DNA of 63,250 bases, from NCBI GenBank assembly GCA_030602615.1, contig JAUVZM010000009.1, positions 1 through 63,250 on the forward strand, read 5' to 3'. This document shows, piece after piece, positions 7,780-16,434 of this stretch. Every line of letters starts with the position of its first letter. Positions within the stretch are counted from its first letter, which is position 1. This DNA comes from a bacterium. GTDB lineage: Bacteria > Armatimonadota > Zipacnadia > Zipacnadales > Zipacnadaceae. The notes beneath the pieces were generated by a model. It saw only the letters and a list, made by a program, of their open reading frames with translations, was not told the DNA's origin and did not search any database. The translations under genes were made by a program, and so were the position numbers.

Positions 7780-9291
7780 ATGCCAAGAGTAATCAAGATT
7801 TTCGACACCACGTTGCGCGACGGGGAGCAATCACCCGGCGCCAGCCTGAGCGTAGATGAAAAGATAGCGATAGCCCACCAGCTCGCCGCGCTCAACGTGG
7901 ATATCATCGAGGCTGGCTTCCCTATCTCGTCGCCCGAGGACTTCGAGGCGGTACGGCGGGTGGCCCTGGAGGTGGAAGGCCCGGCCGTTTGCGGACTGGC
8001 CCGCACGATGCCGGAGGACATTGACCGCTGCTGGGAGGCAGTAAAGGACTCAGAGCATCCGCGCATCCATACATTCGTCAGCACCTCGAAGATTCATCTG
8101 GAAACCACCTTGAAGAAGACGGCCGCCGAGGTGCTGGAGATGGCAGCGGCGGAGGTGGCCCACGCCCGAGAGCTGTGCGCGGATGTGGAGTTCTCACCGA
8201 TGGATGCAACGCGCACCGACCTGGACTATCTGGCCGAAATCGTCCAGGCGACCATCGAAGCCGGGGCAACCACGATCAATATCCCCGACACGGTGGGCTA
8301 CGCCACGCCCTGGGAGATGCAGGAGACGATCGCCTATCTGTTCGAGCATGTCGCTAACATTGATCAGTGCACTATCAGCGTGCACTGCCACGACGACCTG
8401 GGTATGTCGGTAGCCAATTCGCTGGCCGCAGTCAAGGCCGGCGCCGGCCAGGTCGAATGCACCATCAACGGCATGGGTGAACGCGCCGGCAACGCCTCGC
8501 TGGAGGAGATCGTGATGGCGCTGGTGACCCGTGGCGCCGAGTTAGACGCCACGACCAACGTCCGCACCCAGCAGATCATCAAGACTTCACGGATGGTTTC
8601 TAACCTGACTGGCTTTGTCGTTCAGCACAACAAGGCAATCGTCGGCGAAAATGCTTTCGCCCACGAGTCGGGCATCCATCAACACGGCGTAATTATGAAC
8701 CGGCAGACATACGAGATAATGCGACCGGAGGATGTCGGGCTGGCCGAAAGCGTGCTGACCCTGGGGCGGCGCTCAGGCCGCCACGGGCTGCGCCAGCGCC
8801 TGGAAGAGCTGGGCTACAAGGTCGGTGACGACCAGATTGACGCTATCTACGAACGCTTCCTGTTGATAGCCGACAAGAAGAAACAGGTTTACGACGAGGA
8901 CCTGCAGATGATAATGCACGAGGCAACGGCGCAGGTTCCCGAGGTCTGGGAACTAGTCAGCCTGGAGACCACCTCCGGCGGCACGCCCACTGCGACCGTG
9001 ACACTGCGCAAGGAGGGTGAAACCTACACCGATGCCGCCACCGGCAACGGTCCGGTAGACGCTGCCTACCAGGCCATTGAGCGGATCACCGGCGTCAGCC
9101 TGGAGCTGGAGGACTACTCGCTGCGCAGCATCAGTATAGGCAAGGATGCCGTTGGTGAAGCGACCGTGAAGGTGCGGCACAACGGGCAGGAGACGATCGG
9201 CAAAGCCGCCAGCACCGACATAATCGAGGCCAGCGCCCGGGCGTATCTCAACGCTGTCAATCGCCTGCTGGTTAAGGAGAACCAGCAATAA
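7780..9291 (+). CDS. leuA: 2-isopropylmalate synthase
   Basis: First committed step of leucine synthesis: condensation of acetyl-CoA with 2-oxoisovalerate in the cytoplasm. About 503 residues in the long LeuA form. The TIM-barrel catalytic part starts [13 protein letters not shown], has the metal-binding HCHDDLG region, [14 protein letters not shown] and HESGIHQHG; the C-terminal 140 residues are the leucine-feedback (LeuA dimer) domain. The ATG at 7780 is 8 bp after AGGAGG; the ATG at 7774 is too close and the upstream frame extension is not supported. Expression is likely governed by the T-box leader. Repeat copy 2 follows the stop. Confidence 0.95.
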   Translation: MPRVIKIFDTTLRDGEQSPGASLSVDEKIAIAHQLAALNVDIIEAGFPISSPEDFEAVRRVALEVEGPAVCGLARTMPEDIDRCWEAVKDSEHPRIHTFVSTSKIHLETTLKKTAAEVLEMAAAEVAHARELCADVEFSPMDATRTDLDYLAEIVQATIEAGATTINIPDTVGYATPWEMQETIAYLFEHVANIDQCTISVHCHDDLGMSVANSLAAVKAGAGQVECTINGMGERAGNASLEEIVMALVTRGAELDATTNVRTQQIIKTSRMVSNLTGFVVQHNKAIVGENAFAHESGIHQHGVIMNRQTYEIMRPEDVGLAESVLTLGRRSGRHGLRQRLEELGYKVGDDQIDAIYERFLLIADKKKQVYDEDLQMIMHEATAQVPEVWELVSLETTSGGTPTATVTLRKEGETYTDAATGNGPVDAAYQAIERITGVSLELEDYSLRSISIGKDAVGEATVKVRHNGQETIGKAASTDIIEASARAYLNAVNRLLVKENQQ

Positions 9292-9308
9292 CCAGCCGCA
9301 GCACAAAT

Positions 9309-9419
9309 AATTCATAAACGGATTTTGCGGAAAACCCGCTTTTTGAAAAAAACCGGTTTTCCGCACCTTTCCGGCAAAAACTTTCAAAGTGGAACAGTAC
9401 AGCAGATAGCATACTGTTG
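9309..9419 (+). repeat. Dispersed palindromic repeat, copy 2 of 5
   Basis: Same layout as copy 1: AATTCATAAACGG start, 38-nt hairpin at 9327-9364, CCTTTCCGGCAAAAACTTT, then AACAGTA...TACTGTT. It lies directly after leuA. The remaining bases to 9539 hold no gene that I can recognise. Confidence 0.9.
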
Positions 9420-9539
9420 CTCGTAAAGGGCTGTGAATTGGCGCTTATCCAGCGGACGGCACTTTGGTACCCTCTGGCACACGTCCACTCTCCTGCTGCT
9501 TGGATAGTAGAGATTACCGGCTGACCTTGCCCCCGTAAC

Positions 9540-9568
9540 TTGCCAAAAGTCCGGGCATATCGTAGAAT
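9540..9568 (+). promoter_or_regulatory. Promoter of the murC-ftsQ-ftsA cluster
   Basis: TTGCCA (9540-9545), 17 bp, TAGAAT (9563-9568). The expected start site falls at about 9575, three bases before the murC ATG at 9578, and no Shine-Dalgarno sequence precedes that ATG. This suggests a leaderless message. Confidence 0.5.
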
Positions 9569-9577
9569 AGCAGCATC

Positions 9578-10978
9578 ATGACGGAGGCCGGCCCGCCCAC
9601 AAGCCACCTGGAACTGCGACCCGGTCAGCATGTGCACTTCATCGGCATCGGCGGCGTGTCTATGAGCGGCCTGGCGCTGGCCCTACACGAAAAGGGGTTC
9701 TGCGTCACCGGTTCGGACAAGCGCGAGTCGCAACACGTCAAACAGTTGCAGAATAGCGGCATTGGCGTGACTTTGGGTCAGGCAGCAGAGAATATCGGGG
9801 ATGCTCAGGTCATCGTCTACACCACCGCCATTAGCGAAGATGACCCCGAACTCGTGGCCGCCCGCGCCACCGGTCGGCCAGTTGTTCACCGCGCCGAGCT
9901 AATCAGCTATCTGCTGGATCAAGAGCGCCGTATTGCTGTAACCGGTACGCACGGCAAGACGACCGTCACAGCGATGATCGGTACGATCTTCGTTGAGCTG
10001 GGCTACGACCCTACTGTTTTTGTGGGCGGTCACTGGCTGGACATTGACAGTAACTTCCGGCTGGGGAACGGTGACTGGGCGATATTTGAAGCTTGCGAAA
10101 GTGACAGCTCGTTTTGGGTTTACGCGGGCTGCTCCCAAGTTCTGACCAGCATAGAGCCGGATCATCTGGACAGCTACGGCAATTTCGCGGAGCTACGCCG
10201 CAGCTTTGCCCAGTTCGTATCACTAGCGGATCCCCAGGGCTTTATCGCATACTACGGCGAGAGCGCAACGGTGGTCGAGGCGGTGGCTAACAGTTCAGCA
10301 GAACCGATCTCCTACGGTTTGAGCCCGGAGTTAGACATCACCGCTACCGACATAACTGCCACGGCGCAGGGCACGGAGTTCACTCCTATCGTCTTCGGCG
10401 AGGCCCTGGCGCCAGTTGGCCTGCGAATGGTCGGGCGTCACAATATCCTCAATGCCCTGGCGGCGCTGGGTGCTGCCTGCGGGGCGGGATTGCCAGTTAA
10501 CCAGGCCGCTGGTGCGCTGGGTCAGTTCACGGGCATCAAGCGCCGCTTTGAATGTCTCGGCCAGGTGAATGGCTATCGGATTATTGACGACTACGCTCAT
10601 CACCCCACCGAGATCCAGGCAACTCTGCAGGCCGCTCGCGAGCACTTTGCCACGCGCATCGTAGCAGTGTTCCAGCCTCACCTGTATAGCCGGACCGAGT
10701 ATCTGATGGACGAATTCGTCGAGTCGTTCGACGAGGCGGACATCATTGCGATAGCCCAGACATACGCCGCCCGTGAGCAGCCCCGCGAGGACGTCAGCGG
10801 GCAGCAGTTGTGTGAGCGCATTCGCAGCCGACACCCCGACCGACAAGTCGCTTATCTGCCGGCACTGGACGATGTTGTAGAGTTCTTGAAGCAGCAGGCA
10901 ACCAGCGGCGATCTGGTGATAACCATCGGTGCCGGCGACATTCACCGCGCCGCCGAGCAATTAGTGAGTAGCGCGTGA
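9578..10978 (+). CDS. murC: UDP-N-acetylmuramate--L-alanine ligase
   Basis: Adds L-alanine to UDP-MurNAc with ATP, the first amino-acid step of peptidoglycan precursor synthesis in the cytoplasm. 466 residues. The N-terminal Rossmann domain reads HFIGIGGVSMSGLA; the central Mur-ligase P-loop is VTGTHGKTTVTAMI; FEACESDSSF, the DYAHHPTE motif and the C-terminal FQPHLYSRT segment are all typical of MurC. The ATG at 9578 has no visible ribosome site. ftsQ starts about 47 bp after the stop; murB and ddl, often found here, are absent. Confidence 0.94.
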   Translation: MTEAGPPTSHLELRPGQHVHFIGIGGVSMSGLALALHEKGFCVTGSDKRESQHVKQLQNSGIGVTLGQAAENIGDAQVIVYTTAISEDDPELVAARATGRPVVHRAELISYLLDQERRIAVTGTHGKTTVTAMIGTIFVELGYDPTVFVGGHWLDIDSNFRLGNGDWAIFEACESDSSFWVYAGCSQVLTSIEPDHLDSYGNFAELRRSFAQFVSLADPQGFIAYYGESATVVEAVANSSAEPISYGLSPELDITATDITATAQGTEFTPIVFGEALAPVGLRMVGRHNILNALAALGAACGAGLPVNQAAGALGQFTGIKRRFECLGQVNGYRIIDDYAHHPTEIQATLQAAREHFATRIVAVFQPHLYSRTEYLMDEFVESFDEADIIAIAQTYAAREQPREDVSGQQLCERIRSRHPDRQVAYLPALDDVVEFLKQQATSGDLVITIGAGDIHRAAEQLVSSA

Positions 10979-11025
10979 CCTGAACAACAGGCGCACCAGC
11001 AATCGTATCATACGCTACTGCAAGG

Positions 11026-11787
11026 GTGTGTCACGCGATTCGTCACTCAGCCCAGAGGCAATCAGGGCGAGCAAGCCGATATCTACGAGCGGGCCAACTG
11101 CTGGCATTGACAGTGGCAGCCAGTTTCAGCTATGGGCTGGCAGTCTCCCCCTATTTTGCCATCCGCGATGTGCAAATACGCGCGCCGGACAGCGCCTTAG
11201 CCAAACTGGCCCTGGCCGGCACCGAAGTACCCAGCGGGGCCAGTACGCTTCTGTATCCCGTCCAACGGATCGCTGAGCAGCTTGAGGACTGCCCCGAGAT
11301 CAAGCAAGCCTCCGTAGAGCGCGCTTTGCCCGGCCGGCTGGTAGTACATATTGAGCGCCGACACCCGATAGCCGCGATCAAGACCGACAAGCAATGGGCA
11401 CTGGTTGATGAGGAAGGTATCTGCGTGGCCACTACCACGGCGCTTCCCGGGTCATTGATCCACTTTTATGGACTGGCGAACGACCCCCTGGAGCCAGGAG
11501 AGCAACTGAACGGTGGCGAACTGAAGCTGCTGAGTGAGACGCTGGAGGGTCTGAAAGACTGCTCGGCTACCGAAGGGCTGGTGATGGACTTTACCGACCG
11601 CCATCTAGTCCAGCTTTACTCGCCGACGGGGGTGCTGGGTAAGCTGGGCAGTCCGGATAACCTCAGGCGCAAGATAATGATGTTCCTGGCAATAATGCAG
11701 CAGATAGAGGAAAAGGGGCGCCGGGCAGCGTATATTGATGTTAGAATTATGGACCAACCAGTCTGGAAACCGCGGTCGGAGTCATAA
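11026..11787 (+). CDS. ftsQ: Cell division protein FtsQ (POTRA domain)
   Basis: A bitopic divisome protein linking early and late division components. 253 residues: a basic N-terminus, one membrane segment (about residues 24-45, QLLALTVAASFSYGLAV), then a POTRA-type start YFAIRDVQIRAPDS and the FtsQ region with PEIKQASVERALPGRLVVHI and RHPIAAI. The GTG at 11026 is the only plausible start, because a stop lies 45 bp upstream in frame; GCAAGG precedes it. Sequence conservation is low, as usual for FtsQ, but position between murC and ftsA agrees. Confidence 0.87.
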   Translation: MCHAIRHSAQRQSGRASRYLRAGQLLALTVAASFSYGLAVSPYFAIRDVQIRAPDSALAKLALAGTEVPSGASTLLYPVQRIAEQLEDCPEIKQASVERALPGRLVVHIERRHPIAAIKTDKQWALVDEEGICVATTTALPGSLIHFYGLANDPLEPGEQLNGGELKLLSETLEGLKDCSATEGLVMDFTDRHLVQLYSPTGVLGKLGSPDNLRRKIMMFLAIMQQIEEKGRRAAYIDVRIMDQPVWKPRSES

Positions 11788-11835
11788 AGGTCGGATTTGT
11801 GGTGTTGCGAGCCACAACAGTGAGGCAATATAGGG

Positions 11836-13098
11836 ATGGTTGACGGAGGCTACATAGCAAGCATAGATGTAGGCACGACCAAGATCTGCACAATAGTCGC
11901 TCACGTCGCCGCCAGCGGGCAGCTCGATATTCTGGGGGTTGGGCTGCATCCCTCGCGCGGGCTACGCGAGGGAGTCGTCGTTGACCACGCCCACGCGGTC
12001 AAGTCGGTGCAGCAGTCGGTGAGCGCAGCCGAGCGGATGGCGCAACTGCCCATCGGCGGCGCCTACGTAGGTGTGACGGGTGCGCACATCAAATCACGGA
12101 ACGTGACCGGACGGGTGCGGGTGGCGTCCGGCGACGAGATAACCAGCGAAGACGTCGAGCAGGCCATCCAGAGCGCCTGCGACAATGTTGCTTTGCCCCA
12201 CGACCGGGAGATAATTCATACCCTGGTGCGAGATTTTGCCATTGACGGCCAACGTGGTGTAAAGCGCCCGCTGGGCATGCACGCCTCGCGGCTGGATGCC
12301 AACATTCACGTAGTTAGCGCCGCAGCCGGGGCTTTGCGCAATGTGGCCGCCGCCGTGGAAGAAGCTGGCGTTGAAGTGCAAAAGCAAATCCTGGAGCCGG
12401 TGGCCACCAGCCTGGCCGTGCTGGCCGAAGATGAATCCGACCTGGGCGTGGTGCTGATGGACATTGGCGGGGGGACGACTGACCTGGCTGTCTTTGCCAA
12501 CGGAGCCATAGCCCACAGCGGGGCCATACCTGTTGCGGGCAACCAGATCACCGGCGACATTGCCAAGCTGCTGCGCATCTCTTACGAGCAGGCCGAACAA
12601 GTCAAGAAGCAGTTCGGCACCGCCTTTGCGAATATGATGAATGACGATGATGCGGTGCTGGTCGAGGAGATCGGCACCCGTGAGCAGGTGCGAGTGCCCC
12701 GGGGACTGATCGCTGACATAATTCAAGCTCGGCTGGTCGAGATATTCCAGCTTACCATCGAAAATCTGCAGCAGGCCGGTATGTACGATACGGTCACCAG
12801 CGGGGTAGTGCTCACTGGAGGTGGCTCGCAGCTTCCTGGCACCCTGGAGATGGCCTCCGACATTATGGAAAACACCCCGGTGCGCTTAGGCAGTGCCCGC
12901 GGGGTGGGACGGGGGGCTAACCGAGTCGCCAGCCCCATTTATGCCACCGGTGTTGGCCTGGCCCTGTATGCGGCCGAGGAAGGCGCCGACGCCAGCCCAA
13001 CATCAGCTCCCTCCTACCTCGAATGGGTAGAGAAGGCCCGCTCGTGGTGGCGCACCCGTGTCCAGCCCCGAATTTCTCATTATTTGCCTGAGTTCTAG
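11836..13098 (+). CDS. ftsA: Cell division protein FtsA
   Basis: An actin-like ATPase that tethers the FtsZ ring to the membrane. 420 residues: phosphate-1 motif IASIDVGTTKICTIVA, the 1C/SHS2 region with YVGVTGAHIKSRN, phosphate-2 motif LMDIGGGTTDLAVF, and adenosine motif VVLTGGGSQLPG. The C-terminal WVEKARSWWRTRV stretch is the expected amphipathic membrane helix. ATG at 11836 has GTGAGG about 12 bp upstream. ftsZ, the usual next gene, is missing: the plus strand beyond holds only repeat copy 3. Confidence 0.95.
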   Translation: MVDGGYIASIDVGTTKICTIVAHVAASGQLDILGVGLHPSRGLREGVVVDHAHAVKSVQQSVSAAERMAQLPIGGAYVGVTGAHIKSRNVTGRVRVASGDEITSEDVEQAIQSACDNVALPHDREIIHTLVRDFAIDGQRGVKRPLGMHASRLDANIHVVSAAAGALRNVAAAVEEAGVEVQKQILEPVATSLAVLAEDESDLGVVLMDIGGGTTDLAVFANGAIAHSGAIPVAGNQITGDIAKLLRISYEQAEQVKKQFGTAFANMMNDDDAVLVEEIGTREQVRVPRGLIADIIQARLVEIFQLTIENLQQAGMYDTVTSGVVLTGGGSQLPGTLEMASDIMENTPVRLGSARGVGRGANRVASPIYATGVGLALYAAEEGADASPTSAPSYLEWVEKARSWWRTRVQPRISHYLPEF

Positions 13099-13104
13099 TC
13101 CACA

Positions 13105-13170
13105 AATTTCATAGACGGATCTTGCGGGAAACCCGCTTTTTCAAAAAAGCCGGCTTCCCGTACCTTTCCG
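13105..13170 (+). repeat. Dispersed palindromic repeat, copy 3 of 5 (diverged, shortened)
   Basis: AATTTCATAGACGG start and hairpin arms GCGGGAAACC (13124-13133) / GGCTTCCCGT (13152-13161). At arm position 5 the A-T pair of the other copies is G-C here, a two-sided change that keeps pairing; position 1 becomes G-T and position 8 a mismatch. The downstream CAAAAACTTT and AACAGT parts are missing. Confidence 0.85.
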
Positions 13171-13319
13171 GACGAGGTGAAACACCATGCCAGCAGGTGG
13201 TATGCGAAGGGTGTTTCCGCATGACAGGAGGCTGTTAATGGCGATACGCGTCCTGTTGACGTCGATACACTGCCTGAATTCCGCTGCAGAGGTCTCGCCA
13301 CGGAGGTGAGCAAAGCCGC

Positions 13320-14021
13320 CTAGATACTGGTGGTTGCAGACAAAACGCGGAAGAGCCGCGAGGCCTGAATGAGCGCGGTGCCCACAAATTCTTTGATGAC
13401 CTGTTGATCTTCTTGGGTAATCTCATCACCCACCATCAACTCCATCGTCTGCAGGTTCCCCTGAATTACAGTCAGCGGCGTACGCAACTCGTGAGCTACG
13501 TGGCCGATGAGCTCCGCGGCAGCGGTGGAAAGCGGGGATTGGGTGAGGGCGATAACGGATTGGTGTTCCTCGACCAGCAGAGCTGCCGCCTGCTTGGAAA
13601 GCGCCTTGGCTAGTTGCTCGTCTGCGCGGTCAAAACTGTCCGCGCCGTGCTTGCCCCACAGGACCAGTACTCCCACAGGATGCTTGACGGCCTCTTCGTC
13701 AGGCTCTACTGCCTGACGCTCCCAGATGACGGGTAGGACCATCGCCGGCCCGGGCACGTGTGCGTCTGACATTTCTAGTGGGCTGTCCAGGATTACGCAC
13801 GTTTTCGTGGCGATTGCCTGGACTACCGCTGCCGCGAACTGCGAGTCGTCATCTATCTCCACGCACAGACCCGGACGGAGCAAATCTCGCGGGGCAAGAT
13901 CGGCTGCTGCCTGAAGATAGAGGCGGCTGTCAGCCGCGCTCAGGGCAAAACACGCAGTCCCTTGGCTCTGTACGATCTGGCTTGCTTTCTGGCAGAAACG
14001 GTCGAGAATTGTAGACGGCAT
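13320..14021 (-). CDS. Truncated sensor histidine kinase (GAF-like + HisKA, no ATPase domain)
   Basis: 233 residues. The first 145 or so look like a GAF-type sensor domain (weak match by eye), followed by a HisKA dimerisation/phospho-acceptor helix, HVAHELRTPLTVIQGN, with the phospho-accepting His at about residue 177. The chain then ends after the second HisKA helix; no N, G1 or G2 box of a HATPase domain follows in any frame before 13230. It cannot autophosphorylate by itself. It might serve as a phospho-acceptor or phosphatase partner, or be the remains of a full kinase. A good AAGGTGA site precedes the ATG at 14021. The upstream regulator-like remnant on the same strand favours decay of a two-component operon. 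Confidence 0.75.
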   Translation of the reverse strand: MPSTILDRFCQKASQIVQSQGTACFALSAADSRLYLQAAADLAPRDLLRPGLCVEIDDDSQFAAAVVQAIATKTCVILDSPLEMSDAHVPGPAMVLPVIWERQAVEPDEEAVKHPVGVLVLWGKHGADSFDRADEQLAKALSKQAAALLVEEHQSVIALTQSPLSTAAAELIGHVAHELRTPLTVIQGNLQTMELMVGDEITQEDQQVIKEFVGTALIQASRLFRVLSATTSI

Positions 14022-14199
14022 GGCTCTTCACCTTCACTTGAGTTTCGGGAGAATGGACAATAACACACTAATAGGATACCACCTACATTGCCCGGATAAA
14101 TGAGGCTGGAGGCCCAAATCGCCAGCAGCAACGGTCCTGTTTCTCTGAGACCTATCCGACTCACCACCAAACGCTTGGTTGGTGAGGTAGCATGAGTTG

Positions 14200-14551
14200 T
14201 CGGGGGGTTGCAGGGGATCTCTTAGGCCGTGGCGGGCCGCGAGGATGGCCGCTTCGGTGCGGTCGTTTACGTGAAGCTTGGCAAGGATGCTTGACATATG
14301 GTTCTTAACGGCTTAGACAACTGCACACGAAGCGATTTAATGCCCGTTCTGCCCTCGGGTAGGGCACACACCCCTTGCAACCCCCTATCGGTGCGTCCTG
14401 TGGCCTGCTGTAGCCCACCGGCAACCTCCTGGGAGGTTATGTCGGGAGGAATCAGCGCATCGCGCAGGCAATACTGAATGCAGCAAGCAACTATGGGGGA
14501 AATATCCCCGGCATGAATAGTCGTATCGTTCACGGGGGCAGGCGATCGCAA
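14200..14551 (-). pseudogene. Remnant of a LuxR/NarL-type response regulator
   Basis: The minus strand encodes, in one frame, VKNHMSSILAKLHVNDRTEAA and ILAARHGLRD, which is the recognition-helix end of a GerE/LuxR DNA-binding domain. In that frame a TAA stop lies three codons upstream of VKNH. In a second frame just upstream, IPPDITSQEVAGGLQQATGR and GRTGIKSLRVQLS resemble the linker and first helices of the same domain. The expected LTPRE-type segment is shortened, and no receiver domain can be read above 14551. I infer a frameshifted and internally deleted regulator lying upstream of the truncated kinase. Confidence 0.6.
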
Positions 14552-14910
14552 GTGAGCACAGATGCGACCCGGTGTTGACTGCAGCGCGTTCGGCGGCTGT
14601 CTGGCAGTTCCTGGTAGCTAATCTATACGCACGGGGGAGGGGGTACAGTCAAATGTAGGTACCCCGCTCAAAGTGAAACAGGGCACCCCCGCCCGCACGA
14701 ATGTTTTTCTGAAAGACCTTCTGCCTTTAGATTCATGAATGATCCGGATTAGCGGGATCCAGCCCCACAATTCTCCGATTTCTTCGCTGAGCAGAAACTT
14801 CCACCGGCAACGATTGTCTATAGTAGTGAAGTAGACGTCAACTGCTTGACTTACATTCGCCCGAGAACTGCCGCCCTAAGCAGTCAAACAATTAGCGAAG
14901 GCACAGGATA
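14552..14910. other. Intergenic stretch without recognisable gene
   Basis: About 360 bp between the regulator remnant and the zinc-finger protein. It may contain the eroded receiver domain of the remnant, but I could not read a receiver motif in any frame. A TTGACT at 14848 lacks a good -10 partner. Confidence 0.5.
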
Positions 14911-15966
14911 ATGCCAGAGTGCCCCGAGCCAGAAAAAGTTCAGGCGTACGTTGACGGAGAGCTGCCAGGCAGCGAAGCGGTACAGATGGCTGAGCATATC
15001 AGCCGCTGCCCGCGCTGCGAGGCGGTTCACCGCTGGCTGGCGCTGATTTCATCTAAGCTGTCGGCGCAACCCCGTCCCCAACCAGCTCCGGAACTGCTGG
15101 AGGCAATTCGCGGGGCAGTTGCCCTGGCCGAGCCGGTTGCGCAGATATCGTGTAGTGATGCGCAAACCTTGATTTCTGCCCACCTGGACGAGGAGGTGAC
15201 CGCCCCAGAGCAGTTACCAATGTGGCGGCATCTCTTCGCTTGCGAAGCATGCTATCAACAGTTGATCCGGACCCAACAGATTACCGAGGCGCTGCGGCGT
15301 GCTCAGCCGGTGCCGCTGCCGGCGGGTCTGGAAGTTCGTGTGCATGATGCAGTCGAGGCCGAGATCGCCCGGCGGGAAGTCGGGGTCATCTCCCTGCTGG
15401 GCTGGAGGATCTCAAAGCGGGGGGTCGGCGCGGCTGTCGCCGCTGCTGCGGCCCTGCTCATCGGGTTACTGCTGATACCACAACAGCCAGTAACTAGAAC
15501 GCCCAGATTGGCCGAGGCACCACCGAAGGTCGCCGGCCCGGCTGAAGTTCCCGCCACCTCAGTCCAACCAGCCGATGTTGAGAAGCCCGCAGAAACATTG
15601 AAGGCAGAGCACCCCCACGAGGAGGAAGCCGCTGTCCCGGTGGCTACCATCCGGCCGGGCGCAACTCTGGCGTCAACGGGTACTGTACCCCAGCCTGTCT
15701 CCCCTGTCCAGCCACCAACGGACACTGACAGCGGCTCGCGGCTGGCGCTATATCAGCCCGGAGCAACTCCTGCACTACCGTCTGCTGAAGAAGAGTCTGG
15801 GCGAACGATAAACTATACCCCGATCGCAATGGCTGGCGAGAGTATCTACGCAAATATCGAGCCAGTTGCGGACAGTCGGCTCGACGCCGCCACGGAAGGG
15901 GTCAACGGGCGAGTGGCGATGAACATAAACTACTCGAAGCGACCGGAACTGGAGATAGTGCCCTAA
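14911..15966 (+). CDS. Membrane protein with two zinc-finger (anti-sigma-type) motifs
   Basis: 351 residues. Two zf-HC2/ZAS motifs are visible: AEHISRCPRCEAVHRW near residues 28-43 and MWRHLFACEACYQQL near 105-120, each with the His-x3-Cys-x2-Cys pattern. One membrane segment (VGAAVAAAAALLIGLLLI, about 170-187) is followed by a Pro/Ala/Glu-rich extracytoplasmic tail of about 160 residues with no known domain. Proteins of this build are usually anti-sigma factors holding an ECF sigma at the membrane. No sigma gene is adjacent, so the partner is unknown; a doubled finger is uncommon. Confidence 0.7.
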   Translation: MPECPEPEKVQAYVDGELPGSEAVQMAEHISRCPRCEAVHRWLALISSKLSAQPRPQPAPELLEAIRGAVALAEPVAQISCSDAQTLISAHLDEEVTAPEQLPMWRHLFACEACYQQLIRTQQITEALRRAQPVPLPAGLEVRVHDAVEAEIARREVGVISLLGWRISKRGVGAAVAAAAALLIGLLLIPQQPVTRTPRLAEAPPKVAGPAEVPATSVQPADVEKPAETLKAEHPHEEEAAVPVATIRPGATLASTGTVPQPVSPVQPPTDTDSGSRLALYQPGATPALPSAEEESGRTINYTPIAMAGESIYANIEPVADSRLDAATEGVNGRVAMNINYSKRPELEIVP

Positions 15967-15973
15967 TCGATGG

Positions 15974-16088
15974 AATTCATAAACGGATTTTGCGGAAAAC
16001 CCGCTTTTTGAAAAAAGCCGGTTTTCCCGCACCTTTCCGGCAAAAAACTTCAATAGTAGCGTAGTACGGCAGATAGTATACTGCCGTT
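15974..16088 (+). repeat. Dispersed palindromic repeat, copy 4 of 5
   Basis: Hairpin arms at 15992-16001 and 16020-16030 (one extra C in the 3' arm). The downstream inverted repeat is present but built from other bases: ACGGCAG (16075-16081 region) against CTGCCGT (16081-16087), instead of AACAGTA/TACTGTT. It follows the stop of the zinc-finger protein. Confidence 0.88.
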
Positions 16089-16106
16089 CTTTACTGCGTG
16101 AACAGT

Positions 16107-16380
16107 CTACTTCTCGCGTTTGTCTACCACGCGGACGGCCTTACCCTCACCAGCAGGCAGCGAACCCGGCTCAACCAGCTCTACCCGTGGACGAAAGAGG
16201 ATCTCGGCGTTTAGTTCGCCCCTTATCTGATTACGAAGCGCCTCTCCCAGGCCTGGGCAACTACCCGAGCCAAAATTGGCGGCGTCCATATTGGCCGACG
16301 CCCGCAGCAGGCTGACGATTTGCTCCGAGTTTTTCTCAATAGTCCCCACCACAACAGAAGGAAACTTGGCAGTCCGGCGC
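16107..16380 (-). pseudogene. C-terminal fragment of a phenylacetate-CoA ligase family protein
   Basis: About 90 residues open to a stop near 16107. The end reads FRPRVELVEPGSLPAGEGKA then VRVVDKRE, which matches the C-terminal tail of PaaK-type adenylate-forming ligases (VELVPPGSLPR-EGKA-RVIDRR). Upstream, TIEKNSEQIVSLLRASANMD and GLGEALRNQIRGELN fit the preceding C-terminal domain. The rest of the enzyme, with its ATP-binding motifs, is absent because the pfkB-type gene begins at 16435 on the other strand. A gene relic rather than a working enzyme. Confidence 0.65.
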
Positions 16381-16434
16381 GAACTGATACCTGCGTGAGA
16401 TCCGCTGAACTGCACAGCTTGACAGGGGACGCAT

